In this document: positions 24,269 through 31,716 of the stretch, in pieces
Layout of the letters: each line of letters starts with the position of its first letter
Numbering within the stretch: position 1 is the stretch's first letter
DNA from: a virus
Virus record (IMG/VR): IMGVR_UViG_3300045010_000158
Span: 1-43,700 of that record
Reading direction: 5' to 3' (one strand)
DNA length: 43,700 nucleotides
Program-made: the position numbers and the translations under genes
The notes under the pieces: generated by a model
Seen by the model: the letters and a program-made list of their open reading frames with translations, nothing else
What the model was told of the DNA's origin: nothing
Databases searched by the model: none

Positions 24269-25597
24269 TTAATATCCGATATTAATTGTTTTCTCTATTC
24301 GGTGTAACCAACCTTTGCTCTTGCTATGAGGCCAAAGCACAAACTTGCTTGGAGCAGAATCCATCTTTGCAGTAAACACAACTGCAAGTTTACTGTGTCC
24401 TTCTCTTAATTCATCATTTGATTGGATTGATTTATCCCACATGATGCGCCTAGTGTCAGGTTTAAAGTCTTCTCTCCATAGAGTATCACCTGCATCATTG
24501 TGAATGGCGCACACTACAAAATCTAGATCAGTTGCTTGATGAAAGTGTTCAGGATTCCATGTCAACAAAGTAGCAAATTTACCGTCTCCATTCGGGAGTA
24601 TCTCTGCTCTTCTCTTGAAGTCTAACTTAGCGTATGCTTCATAGTCTGCCAAGGTTCTAACAGTTCCGATTCCATACTTCCCGAATACTATGTTTGGATC
24701 TGACTCCATATCAAACAACACTCTATTTCGATGATGGGATATATTGTTACGATCATACCAGTTTATACCATCAACTAAATTATTTTTGTTTGCATCTACA
24801 TGATCTACCCAATGTTTATGAATTCTATACTCACGGGTATATTCGTGCCAGATTACGGTTCTATGAGGAGAAAACAGATCATAACCATGCGTGAAACTAC
24901 GCATGGCTATAGAAATTTCTTCACCGTGAAAATAATAATTCGGATCATGCGGAACTTCTCGCACCATATCTCCAATAGAAAATGCAAAATGAGCCGAGAA
25001 AAATCTACAAGGTATAGCAGAAGTTAACTCATGAAAGCCTTTTCCATTTCCCGCCCAAAAATTACTACCATCAATGTAATGTGGTTTAAAAAACACACAG
25101 CCTTCGGGGGTAAACCGATCAAACTCCAAATACAAAGCATGATCCTTTTCCAACAAATTATCATGCTGTCTGCCTCGATGTTTTTCAGGATTAAAAGGAG
25201 TTGCATAAGCGGTAAGTATTGGTTTCTTGTGGCCTTTAGCCTGTAAATCTTTTATCCAACCAATTAAGGTTTCGTCCCAATCTTGAGCAAAGCGATGATG
25301 AGAGTCTAATTGTAGAGTATACTCTTCTCCATCATACAACTGTTCTTGAATAGAGTTGCGGGCCCAACAGGCTCCTTTGCTGTTATTCCACCGCACATCA
25401 ATAATCTTGAATCTCGGATCATTTTTAAATTCCAACAGTTCAGAATCCCACGAATCAGTAACTTCATGCTGCCAGCATATTCCAAAACGCAGACGATCAG
25501 GATACTTAGCCTTGTCTAAACAATCCTTAATGGTAGGAACTAGTTCAGGATCACGATACGCAGCAATCTGTATGAAAATACGATCATTATTTGGCAT
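24269..25597 (-). CDS. GlcNAc transferase-like glycosyltransferase (PF11397-type)
   Basis: The 442-residue protein matches the Glycosyltransferase (GlcNAc) family related to Skp1 hydroxyproline GlcNAc-transferase: IFIQIAAYRDPELVPTIKDCLDKAKYPDRLRFGICWQ at the start, GACWARNSIQEQLYDGEEYTLQLDSHHRF with a DSH in place of DxD, FWAGNGKGFHE and YFHGEEISIAMRSFTHGYDLFSP. After about residue 320 an extra C-terminal beta-rich domain of roughly 110 residues has no named match. The family transfers GlcNAc, but the phage acceptor is unknown. It overlaps the upstream DUF1599 gene by 11 bases. Confidence 0.85.
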   Translation of the reverse strand: MPNNDRIFIQIAAYRDPELVPTIKDCLDKAKYPDRLRFGICWQHEVTDSWDSELLEFKNDPRFKIIDVRWNNSKGACWARNSIQEQLYDGEEYTLQLDSHHRFAQDWDETLIGWIKDLQAKGHKKPILTAYATPFNPEKHRGRQHDNLLEKDHALYLEFDRFTPEGCVFFKPHYIDGSNFWAGNGKGFHELTSAIPCRFFSAHFAFSIGDMVREVPHDPNYYFHGEEISIAMRSFTHGYDLFSPHRTVIWHEYTREYRIHKHWVDHVDANKNNLVDGINWYDRNNISHHRNRVLFDMESDPNIVFGKYGIGTVRTLADYEAYAKLDFKRRAEILPNGDGKFATLLTWNPEHFHQATDLDFVVCAIHNDAGDTLWREDFKPDTRRIMWDKSIQSNDELREGHSKLAVVFTAKMDSAPSKFVLWPHSKSKGWLHRIEKTINIGY

Positions 25598-25919
25598 TAT
25601 ATACTCTCTCTTTCTGTTTCAAATAAGCACTCAATAGAACCATATAGTTGATTACATCAATACAAGTATCCATGAAACTCTCATTGGAAACATGAAGTTT
25701 GCCAGACTCTACGAATGAACTGAGTCTGCTCATCTTATCAGTAAGACGAACCAAGAACCCCTGCTCGGTGGAGCAGATGCCCATTGATTCTACTCTTGTA
25801 AAATTTGCGAAAGGTTCTTGTCCGTCATTGCCTGCGTAGTCTCTATTCTTCGCATCCATGAGGGTGCGACCAGACTCACAAATTTCTTTGTGCCATGCCA
25901 AAAGTTCATCACGAGTCAT
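25587..25919 (-). CDS. DUF1599 (Nmad1-like) protein
   Basis: A 110-residue protein with the DUF1599 pattern: LMDAKNRDYAGND, PFANFTRVESMGI, FLVRLTDKMSRLSSFVE and ESFMDTCIDVINYMVLL. As I recall, DUF1599 is also called nucleotide modification associated domain 1, because it occurs with enzymes of modified DNA bases. The helical, acidic layout resembles MazG-type nucleotide pyrophosphatases. It sits directly after dUTPase, so a housekeeping role on nucleotides is reasonable. GGAG lies upstream of the ATG. The exact substrate is unknown. Confidence 0.75.
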   Translation of the reverse strand: MTRDELLAWHKEICESGRTLMDAKNRDYAGNDGQEPFANFTRVESMGICSTEQGFLVRLTDKMSRLSSFVESGKLHVSNESFMDTCIDVINYMVLLSAYLKQKERVYNAK

Positions 25920-25925
25920 AATGTA

Positions 25926-26444
25926 TTACTCTCCTGTTGATCCGAATCCACCTGTACGATTTGTAGTTTGTTCTGGTCTATTATATATTTGTTGAATTGG
26001 AAATTGCACATTTTTTATTATTTCACCCTGACAAATTCTTTCGCCATGTTTCACAACAACAGAAGTATTGGATATGTTTCTAATCAACATAAATAACTCA
26101 TCAAAATAATCTGCGTCTATAATTCCTTCTCCATTTGGAACAATAAGTCCTCTTTTTAAGGCAACACTTGATCGCATATGAATTCGTAGTGAATAACCAC
26201 TTGGTATTTTAGCAATCAATCCAGTCGGAATGAGCATGGTGGTAGACGAAGGAATGATGAGTGCAGAGTTTGTAATAGCCGCTGAGTATGCACGGTTTTG
26301 CTCGTCCACACTCTTGATGGAGCAAAACTTTCCTTCGTTGTCCATCAAAAAGGCAGCGAGATCAAAACACGCCGAGTCTGCCGTAGCATACGATGGTATA
26401 GTGGCGTTGGGATAAAGTTTATGAAAGTGGAGCATTTGTAGCAT
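25926..26444 (-). CDS. dut: dUTPase
   Basis: Hydrolyses dUTP to dUMP, preventing uracil incorporation and feeding ThyX. All five trimeric-dUTPase motifs are visible in the 172 residues: ADSACFDLAAF (1), MRSSVALKRGL (2), EGIIDADYFDELFMLI (3), HGERICQGEI (4) and RTGGFGSTG (5). A roughly 20-residue insertion (GKFCSIKSVDEQNRAYSAAI) lies between motifs 1 and 2, making it slightly longer than usual. ATG at 26444 is used, and an ATG three codons later is also possible. It lies within the glycosylation island. Confidence 0.94.
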   Translation of the reverse strand: MLQMLHFHKLYPNATIPSYATADSACFDLAAFLMDNEGKFCSIKSVDEQNRAYSAAITNSALIIPSSTTMLIPTGLIAKIPSGYSLRIHMRSSVALKRGLIVPNGEGIIDADYFDELFMLIRNISNTSVVVKHGERICQGEIIKNVQFPIQQIYNRPEQTTNRTGGFGSTGE

Positions 26445-26466
26445 CTATTGGATGTTCAAAAAATGC

Positions 26467-27183
26467 TCAATGTGGGTTTGTGGCATTACTAATCCCCTTA
26501 AAGTTGTTTACTAGTTTCATTGCTCTCTTAACATGAAACTTACCATGAAATCCAAACGAGTTGTCTATGGTTGGATATTTACGGCAGACGGATTCTCTCG
26601 AAAACCTCGCTGCGGTATCTTCGTCAGGAAACTTTATTCCTGCGTTGATGGCCTTCGCGTAATTATGTACACATAGAAAGATGTCATCGTATTTATATGT
26701 TTCGTGGGGTTTGTTGTGTGGTGTACCATCATAATCATCAAAGGTGGTTGACCATTTCAAAAACTTTCTGCTTCTAAGACAGAATCCGCTATTTCCTACA
26801 TTGTTTGGAGAAGTTTTCGGTAACCACCATTGAGTCCCGTGAAACCACGGTGCGCCCACATAATCGTAATCAAGAAACCCATCTTCCCAAAGGTCTGGTT
26901 TGAGAATGAACCCGTCTGTATGGACATTTAGGCAATAATCGGATTGTATGATATTTGGAAGATCGCGCACACTCCACCTATTGTATCCATTATATGTCAT
27001 CTTCGGAACTCCCATGCGGGTAATCCCATCATACGATGCATTTACACCACCACCTGAAACATGAAGAACCGAATGAAACTCTATATCCTTCATACACCAT
27101 CGAAGAACTCTGTCCATTAACTCAGATTCGGTTCCTGTTCCATCTATTCCCACAAGAGTAACTTGGTGTAATTTTCGTTTCAT
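26467..27183 (-). CDS. DUF5672 glycosyltransferase-like protein
   Basis: The 238-residue protein has the DUF5672 signature: YNGYNRWSVRDLPNIIQSDYCLNVHTDGFI (the HTDGF segment carries the acidic residues), then WEDGFLDYDYVGAPWF, NVGNSGFCLRSRKFLKW and the C-terminal NSFGFHGKF. DUF5672 is treated as a GT-A-like glycosyltransferase family, and its sugar is not known. The start overlaps the GT25 stop as ATGA, so the two are coupled and likely act on the same glycan. Confidence 0.82.
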   Translation of the reverse strand: MKRKLHQVTLVGIDGTGTESELMDRVLRWCMKDIEFHSVLHVSGGGVNASYDGITRMGVPKMTYNGYNRWSVRDLPNIIQSDYCLNVHTDGFILKPDLWEDGFLDYDYVGAPWFHGTQWWLPKTSPNNVGNSGFCLRSRKFLKWSTTFDDYDGTPHNKPHETYKYDDIFLCVHNYAKAINAGIKFPDEDTAARFSRESVCRKYPTIDNSFGFHGKFHVKRAMKLVNNFKGISNATNPH

Positions 27184-27845
27184 ACTGTACTCTCAAATGG
27201 AATGGGAAGAACAATGTTTGGGACTAAAGGGCCTTCTGTTAACTTCTGCCATTTGTTGGCACTTTGTCTAGCATCCGACTGAACAAAACTAGGATACTTA
27301 CCAGCAATCACATTAAACTTAAATTGAGCAGCGGCCAACCCCATATCAAGCATCATGTTTTTTGCGATCACATACTTGGGCATCAGATCTATGGCATATT
27401 GTCTGTATCTCTCCGAAACATATAGAACAGCGTGAGCAGATAACATACCACAAATCCTATACCATCCATTTTTCAAATCCACAACAAGTTGTTTTTGGTT
27501 GGCCTTTGAGATACCCAAGTAAACAGCATCAGTATCATCGGGAATGTCTATAACCGAGGTATAGTGTTGTGTTACTAAAGCATCATCTTCAAGCACCAAT
27601 ACTGCACCAGATTCAACAGATGTTAGTGCATCGTAGTGTGCTTGGCTACATCCTAAAAAGTGCTTACCTACCATCTTAAGATGGTCTGCTGATAGATTAT
27701 TTGGTGGTTGGATTGCTTTTCCAACAATCCGTTGATGATTAGTAATCCCCAAGCGATCAAATTGCTCGATCATTTCTTTGGCATTAAGAGTGGCTTGATC
27801 TAGATTGATCCACCTAGTTGGTACATTACGAAGGTCAATTTTCAT
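27180..27845 (-). CDS. GT25-like glycosyltransferase
   Basis: A 221-residue GT25 (LPS or collagen galactosyltransferase-type) enzyme: VPTRWINLDQATLNAKEMIEQFDRLGI at the start, GKHFLGCSQAHYDALTSVESGAVLVLEDDALV with the EDD metal-binding triad, and a short C-terminal half ending in QSDARQSANKW. This order (GCxxSH-like, then EDD) is standard. It is the first gene of the glycosylation island, nine bases after the RegA stop, so it is probably co-transcribed with the clamp-loader operon. Confidence 0.82.
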   Translation of the reverse strand: MKIDLRNVPTRWINLDQATLNAKEMIEQFDRLGITNHQRIVGKAIQPPNNLSADHLKMVGKHFLGCSQAHYDALTSVESGAVLVLEDDALVTQHYTSVIDIPDDTDAVYLGISKANQKQLVVDLKNGWYRICGMLSAHAVLYVSERYRQYAIDLMPKYVIAKNMMLDMGLAAAQFKFNVIAGKYPSFVQSDARQSANKWQKLTEGPLVPNIVLPIPFESTV

Positions 27846-27854
27846 GTTATTCTT

Positions 27855-28265
27855 TTAGAACTTTTTGCCGATGTGATACTTGGGAATCAATTCCCAATCC
27901 GTTTTTTCTTTGTATGGAATAATCTTAATTTGAGCAAGACCTGATGCAATATTTACAGTTTGATTTGGATTAACAACTTTTAATAGTCCCCATTCATCTA
28001 ATAAGGTAGCAATAGTATTGCGCCTGATAATATCTTCTTCAGTCAATGTAAACCGAAGGCCATCAAGCGCAAACAGTTCCTTGAAATGAACGATATAGTA
28101 TTTGCCTCGTTTATGAAGAATATGGCAAGACTGATACAGTTTCTTTTCGGTCTTGGAAGAAATACCAATACGGGTCAGGGTTTCTTTTACTTTTAAGAAA
28201 TCGTCTGGTTTTGCGAGTGTAATTTCTATTAAATCTTCAACAGTAATTTTCGATTGATTTTCCAT
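27855..28265 (-). CDS. regA: Translational repressor RegA
   Basis: Binds ribosome initiation regions of early phage mRNAs and represses their translation, including its own and clamp-loader genes in T4. Near-identical blocks with T4 RegA: IEITLAKPDDFLKVKETLTRIGI, LYQSCHILHKRGKYYIVHFKELF, RRNTIATLLDEWGL and WELIPKYHIG. The 136 residues exceed T4 (122) by an N-terminal extension (MENQSKITVEDL). I favour ATG 28265, with GGAG nine bases upstream, over 28280. It follows gp62 as in T4, but gene 43 is displaced downstream by the glycosylation island. Confidence 0.95.
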   Translation of the reverse strand: MENQSKITVEDLIEITLAKPDDFLKVKETLTRIGISSKTEKKLYQSCHILHKRGKYYIVHFKELFALDGLRFTLTEEDIIRRNTIATLLDEWGLLKVVNPNQTVNIASGLAQIKIIPYKEKTDWELIPKYHIGKKF

Positions 28266-28326
28266 ACATATGCACTCCATGCTAATGAGTATGCCTCATG
28301 TTTCTGATATGTAGGAGACTAACAAT

Positions 28327-28707
28327 TTAGGTGCCACCCTTATTGGTTGATCGTACAATGTCAGCAACCTGTTTAGGGGTAAGAACCCGCATGATTTCTT
28401 TTGCTTTGGCAGCAGAGCAATCGTATCTTTCTTTGATAGATGCCAAATTTTCTGCTTCTTCTGCTTTGAACCATTTGCTGAACCGCTTCCTAGCACGGAT
28501 ACTATGTCGTAGAAAGTCAAACTGCATTCTCTTACGCAAAGATCCGTGTCGATTCATATCATTTGCTTGCATAATAGTATCAGGAAAGTAAGAGAGTCCT
28601 CGGTTTATCAAGAAAGGGATATACCCCCTCTCATCATACTCTTCGTCGCAGAGAGGATTCTTATTAACATTAATGGCATTTAGATAGTCTGCGAGTTTAA
28701 GTGTCAT
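28327..28707 (-). CDS. 62: Clamp loader small subunit gp62
   Basis: One gp62 joins four gp44 to load gp45. At 126 residues it is much shorter than T4 gp62 (187) but has the marine T4-like form: LADYLNAINVNKNPL, RGYIPFLINRGLSYFPDTIMQANDMN, MQFDFLRHSIRARKRFSKWFKAEEAENLASIKERYDCSAAKAKEIMRVLT, ending KGGT. ATG 28707 overlaps the stop of the GroES-like gene. Its place between gp44 and RegA agrees with T4. Confidence 0.88.
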   Translation of the reverse strand: MTLKLADYLNAINVNKNPLCDEEYDERGYIPFLINRGLSYFPDTIMQANDMNRHGSLRKRMQFDFLRHSIRARKRFSKWFKAEEAENLASIKERYDCSAAKAKEIMRVLTPKQVADIVRSTNKGGT

Positions 28708-29036
28708 TTTTTCAAAATGTTGTACAGTTCTTCGTTGAGTTCTATGCTGAAGCGTGATTGAATTTCTGTGTCCTTTTGTACCACCAGAGCAATATGATCT
28801 TGATGCACTAGGTCTAGATCACCGTAATGATTTTCTCTATTGGTTGCTAATTCCCAATATACATCATCTCCCACTTGGATATCCTCGGTGACACCATTTC
28901 CAACAGCAACAACACTGGCAAACACATAATGTCCTTTGGTCGTGTTGTCATTGTAGATGATTCCACTATCGGTTCTTTTCTCTTTGCCTAGATCGGTTCG
29001 CACCGCAATCCATTTACCAATCGGTCTTATACTCAT
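28704..29036 (-). CDS. GroES-like co-chaperonin
   Basis: A 110-residue Cpn10-fold protein. IRPIGKWIAVRTD, the loop KEKRTDSGIIYNDNTTKGHYVFASVVAVGNG and VGDDVYWELATN follow the GroES layout. The mobile loop carries SGIIY, corresponding to the GGIVL that docks on GroEL. T4 gp31 and other phage co-chaperonins replace GroES for folding the large capsid protein. Unlike T4 gene 31, this gene is embedded between gp44 and gp62 with ATGA overlaps on both sides. It could also serve another phage protein. The C-terminal 30 residues are an unusual charged extension. Confidence 0.75.
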   Translation of the reverse strand: MSIRPIGKWIAVRTDLGKEKRTDSGIIYNDNTTKGHYVFASVVAVGNGVTEDIQVGDDVYWELATNRENHYGDLDLVHQDHIALVVQKDTEIQSRFSIELNEELYNILKK

Positions 29037-29980
29037 TTAAACTCACACTCCATCATAATCTCTGTGAGACAAGCAGCCATGTTAATTTCTGCATCAGCCA
29101 CAAACGCTGCTTTATATTGATACTCGGCTAGAATTAGAATCAGTTTCGGTATACTCGATGAAGCGAAGCACTCATACATGGACTCATAAATCTTACGAAA
29201 CAACGATGCAGAATCGGCATCAGAATTCTCTACAACCCACTTGCGAACAGAAATAAAGTCTTTGCCTTTCAAAGCAGAGATGAGTTCTTTGATCTTAATT
29301 TCGCCAAGTTGAATCAGAATTCCCACATCAATTTTGCCAGACACCGAATATCGCTGCAATTCATTCAAAATGCGGCGAAAATCAGGAAAATACTTCATTA
29401 TGAGTTCAACAAGCACCTTTTCATCATATGCAATACCTTCCGCATCTAATATGCCCTTGACTCGTTTAAGCATCTGTTTGGCAAGTGCAGGTCTTTCTTT
29501 GACAGGAATTTGAAAATTAATGCAAGTACACCGCGAGTGTAGAGGTTCGATAATTCTGTTCTTGAAATTACAAGTCAAAATGAACCGGCAGTTTGCACTG
29601 AATTCTTCCATGAATCCACGCAAAGCAGGCTGTGTGCTTTGAGCATTTGAATAATCAAATTCGTCAAGAATTACAACTTTCTTGTTGCCCGACATGGATA
29701 CAGTACTAGCAAAATTTCTGATGCGAGTACGAAGCGTATCAATATTTCCGTCTTCTGAACAGTTTACAATAATGTAATCGCTGTCAACTTCGGCGCATAA
29801 AGCGCGAGCAATCGTGGTCTTACCGCATCCTGCACCACCAGATAACAGCAAATTCTGCACTTCGGCTGACTGCGCCATATCGGTGAAAGTCTTTTTCATT
29901 GCAGACGGAAGAATGCAGTCTGCGATCACCTTCGGGCGATACTTCTCCACCCAAAGGTAATCTGTTATTATTGCAGACAT
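29033..29980 (-). CDS. 44: Clamp loader large subunit gp44
   Basis: An AAA+ ATPase that opens and loads the gp45 ring. The 315 residues (T4: 319) include LWVEKYRPKVIADCILP (T4-type start), Walker A GGAGCGKT (48-55), Walker B ILDEFDYSN (DEFD at 106-109), sensor LTCNFKNRI and the arginine-finger SRC (LHSRCTCINF). The C-terminal helical collar is present. It is separated from gp45 by only three bases. Confidence 0.96.
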   Translation of the reverse strand: MSAIITDYLWVEKYRPKVIADCILPSAMKKTFTDMAQSAEVQNLLLSGGAGCGKTTIARALCAEVDSDYIIVNCSEDGNIDTLRTRIRNFASTVSMSGNKKVVILDEFDYSNAQSTQPALRGFMEEFSANCRFILTCNFKNRIIEPLHSRCTCINFQIPVKERPALAKQMLKRVKGILDAEGIAYDEKVLVELIMKYFPDFRRILNELQRYSVSGKIDVGILIQLGEIKIKELISALKGKDFISVRKWVVENSDADSASLFRKIYESMYECFASSSIPKLILILAEYQYKAAFVADAEINMAACLTEIMMECEFK

Positions 29981-29983
29981 TTT

Positions 29984-30700
29984 TTACTCCTTATAGGCAG
30001 TGTTTGAAGTTGCCTCAAGAGCAACAAAATAAATTAAATCCTTACTACAATGTGAGAATTTAGCAACAATACTTTTACTGATATCAACTGTATAATCGCC
30101 AGGCATAAGTTTAAGATTATCTACCTTCATATGAATATCAAACTTAGTTTTAGCCTTGTTTTCTCCAACAACTATAGAATATGTGTTAGAACCCTTATCT
30201 GTCTTATCAAGCAATACCACCTCAATTTTGTCTTTTGTTCCACGCACAGAAATATCACCAACTTGTAATACAGAACTCGCTCTCATGATCTCGGCAACAT
30301 TGTCTGCGGTCAACTTGAACGATACAAGAATATCCGGCATAGTAATGCTCTTTTTGGGAGCAGTAAGTAGGCTTGGTTCACAATAGTAGTAGGTTACACT
30401 TGGTGCATTTTTGCGAGAAGCATCTGATATCAATACAGACTTCTCTCCAAATGTCAGCATGGGTTCTTTGAACAGAGAAATTACACCAAGAAATTTGTTC
30501 AAGTCCCAAATACCAAATTGAATGTCAAAAGTTTCTTCTACAGTTGCTTGAGCCATAACATTCTTTACAGTGGTAATTGTAGAGAGAGTATTGCCTGGAC
30601 AAATAAGAATATTTGAATTTAAAGAGGCGAAATTCTTGAGAACAGCAAGAGTTTCTTGTGAAAGTTTCATACCAGTTTCGTTTTCAATAGCAGTAGTCAT
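29984..30700 (-). CDS. 45: Sliding clamp gp45
   Basis: A trimeric ring that tethers gp43 and, in T4, also activates late transcription with gp33 and gp55. The 238 residues (T4: 228) align at MKLSQETLAVLKNFASLNSNI (T4 MKLSKDTTALLKNFATINSGI), WDLNKFLGVISLF (T4 YDLNGFLGILSLV) and MKVDNLKLMPGDYTVDI (T4 MANMKMQPGNYKLLL). Compared with T4 there is a ten-residue N-terminal extension (MTTAIENETG). The start is supported by GGAG at seven bases. A promoter candidate lies about 40 bases upstream. Confidence 0.95.
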   Translation of the reverse strand: MTTAIENETGMKLSQETLAVLKNFASLNSNILICPGNTLSTITTVKNVMAQATVEETFDIQFGIWDLNKFLGVISLFKEPMLTFGEKSVLISDASRKNAPSVTYYYCEPSLLTAPKKSITMPDILVSFKLTADNVAEIMRASSVLQVGDISVRGTKDKIEVVLLDKTDKGSNTYSIVVGENKAKTKFDIHMKVDNLKLMPGDYTVDISKSIVAKFSHCSKDLIYFVALEATSNTAYKE

Positions 30701-30738
30701 TTTATCTCCATTTTATAATAGTTGTCAAAACTCACCGA

Positions 30739-30766
30739 ATCATACAATTATTTAGATTTATTGCAA
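30739..30766 (-). promoter_or_regulatory. Candidate sigma70-like promoter for gene 45
   Basis: TTGCAA (30766-30761), a 16-base spacer and TATGAT (30744-30739) on the minus strand. It overlaps the end of the small Pro-rich gene. The leader would be about 35 bases and contains GGAG before the gp45 ATG. It would drive gp45, gp44, the GroES-like gene, gp62 and regA as one unit. Confidence 0.45.
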
Positions 30767-30942
30767 CCACATCCTTTAGATTTTTGTTGAATTGGTTGTT
30801 GCATCTGTTTTGGTAGTGGAGGCGGAAAAGTGGCCATGGGAGAAGTATTAATTGTTACTTTAGGCGCATTTTCAGGATTATATTTCGATTTATTCCACGG
30901 GGGGGTGGAATTTACAAGAGTTGGTTTATTTATTTTTCTCAT
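30748..30942 (-). CDS. Small Pro-rich protein with GCGC C-terminus
   Basis: Sixty-four residues, not recognised: a basic start (MRKINKPTLVNSTPPWNKSKYNP), a Pro-rich middle (ATFPPPLPKQMQQPIQQ) and a KSKGCGCNKSK end. The closely spaced cysteines could bind metal or be modified. It overlaps the previous Cys-rich gene by 17 bases and has no clear ribosome binding site, so coding is moderately supported. A run of seven C in the coding strand lies at the STPPW codons. Confidence 0.45.
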   Translation of the reverse strand: MRKINKPTLVNSTPPWNKSKYNPENAPKVTINTSPMATFPPPLPKQMQQPIQQKSKGCGCNKSK

Positions 30943-31543
30943 CTGTTTGTTTGATTGTAAGATCAACCGATCTTTCAATTTGTTCCTTTCTAGTAAAATC
31001 GTATTTCATTTTACGGGCAACAGTTTCTTTTATAGCAGGTGTATAATTGGTAAACCCTGGCATATTAAGAGGACAAACCACAGTAGGAAAATCTAGTTTT
31101 GTATAATCTTCAGGAGTTTTACTATTCAACCAAGTGGCTGGTCTGTCTCCACACCCACATTCACCACAATAGTATCTTCCCTCTTCCTTACTGATTCGTC
31201 TAAACGAGCATGGTGCAATTCCTAAAGATTCATCTCCGTGACAAGAAATACTGCGAATACGCTTGGTATTAGAATCGCATCTTTTATCTTGCGTTATCCC
31301 CCGTGAAGCATAAGAGTTAACTATACTTTTAACTTTATTTAATATTGATGGGGGATGTAATGGACTATCCGATTCACCTGTAATATGGCCTTCTTCAGAA
31401 GATGGTACTATATTTTCTGAATTTATTGATAAATTAGGAGTAGTAATAGGTTTTCCATTATTCGGTGTCGAAGAAGATGTATGAGTAATATTTCCTTTAC
31501 TCCAATTTCCCTTAGCAATTATTCTTTTACTCGGTTCTCCCAT
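30926..31543 (-). CDS. Cys-rich phage protein of unknown function
   Basis: A 205-residue protein. The N-terminal 90 residues are low-complexity Ser/Thr/Pro/Asn. The C-terminal half holds a cysteine cluster (RCDSNTKRIRSISCHGD, APCSFRR, YYCGECGCGDRPATWLN) followed by YTKLDFPTVVCPLNMPGFTNY. The pattern suggests one or two metal sites. Similar YCGxCGCGD proteins seem familiar from T4-like phages of aquatic bacteria, though I cannot name a function. ATG 31543 has AAGGA eight bases upstream and overlaps the previous small gene by 17 bases. Confidence 0.65.
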   Translation of the reverse strand: MGEPSKRIIAKGNWSKGNITHTSSSTPNNGKPITTPNLSINSENIVPSSEEGHITGESDSPLHPPSILNKVKSIVNSYASRGITQDKRCDSNTKRIRSISCHGDESLGIAPCSFRRISKEEGRYYCGECGCGDRPATWLNSKTPEDYTKLDFPTVVCPLNMPGFTNYTPAIKETVARKMKYDFTRKEQIERSVDLTIKQTDEKNK

Positions 31544-31715
31544 TTGGATAATCCTTAAAAAAATCATTATCAATCAAATCACGGTCATTAATAATTTCTC
31601 GCATTATTTTTTTTTGAAAATAACGATTTCCTCTTTTTTCTTTTTTCTTCATACTTCTATCTTTACGAAATTTTTCATATGAATCATCATCATAATCATC
31701 CCATTTTTTATTCAT
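31527..31715 (-). CDS. Small charged protein
   Basis: Sixty-two residues, highly charged (MNKKWDDYDDDSYEKFRKDR, KKKEKRGNRYFQKK, DRDLIDNDFFKDYPNGR), probably helical and possibly nucleic-acid binding. GGAG lies seven bases before the ATG. It sits one base after the RNase H stop and overlaps the following Cys-rich gene, which supports it as part of the operon. Confidence 0.6.
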   Translation of the reverse strand: MNKKWDDYDDDSYEKFRKDRSMKKKEKRGNRYFQKKIMREIINDRDLIDNDFFKDYPNGRTE

Positions 31716-31716
31716 T

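Noticed and set aside
26690-26697. TATAAATA on the minus strand (T4 late promoter consensus)
   Set aside because: It lies inside the DUF5672 coding sequence (Thr-Tyr-Lys-Tyr codons) and is not placed before any gene start.
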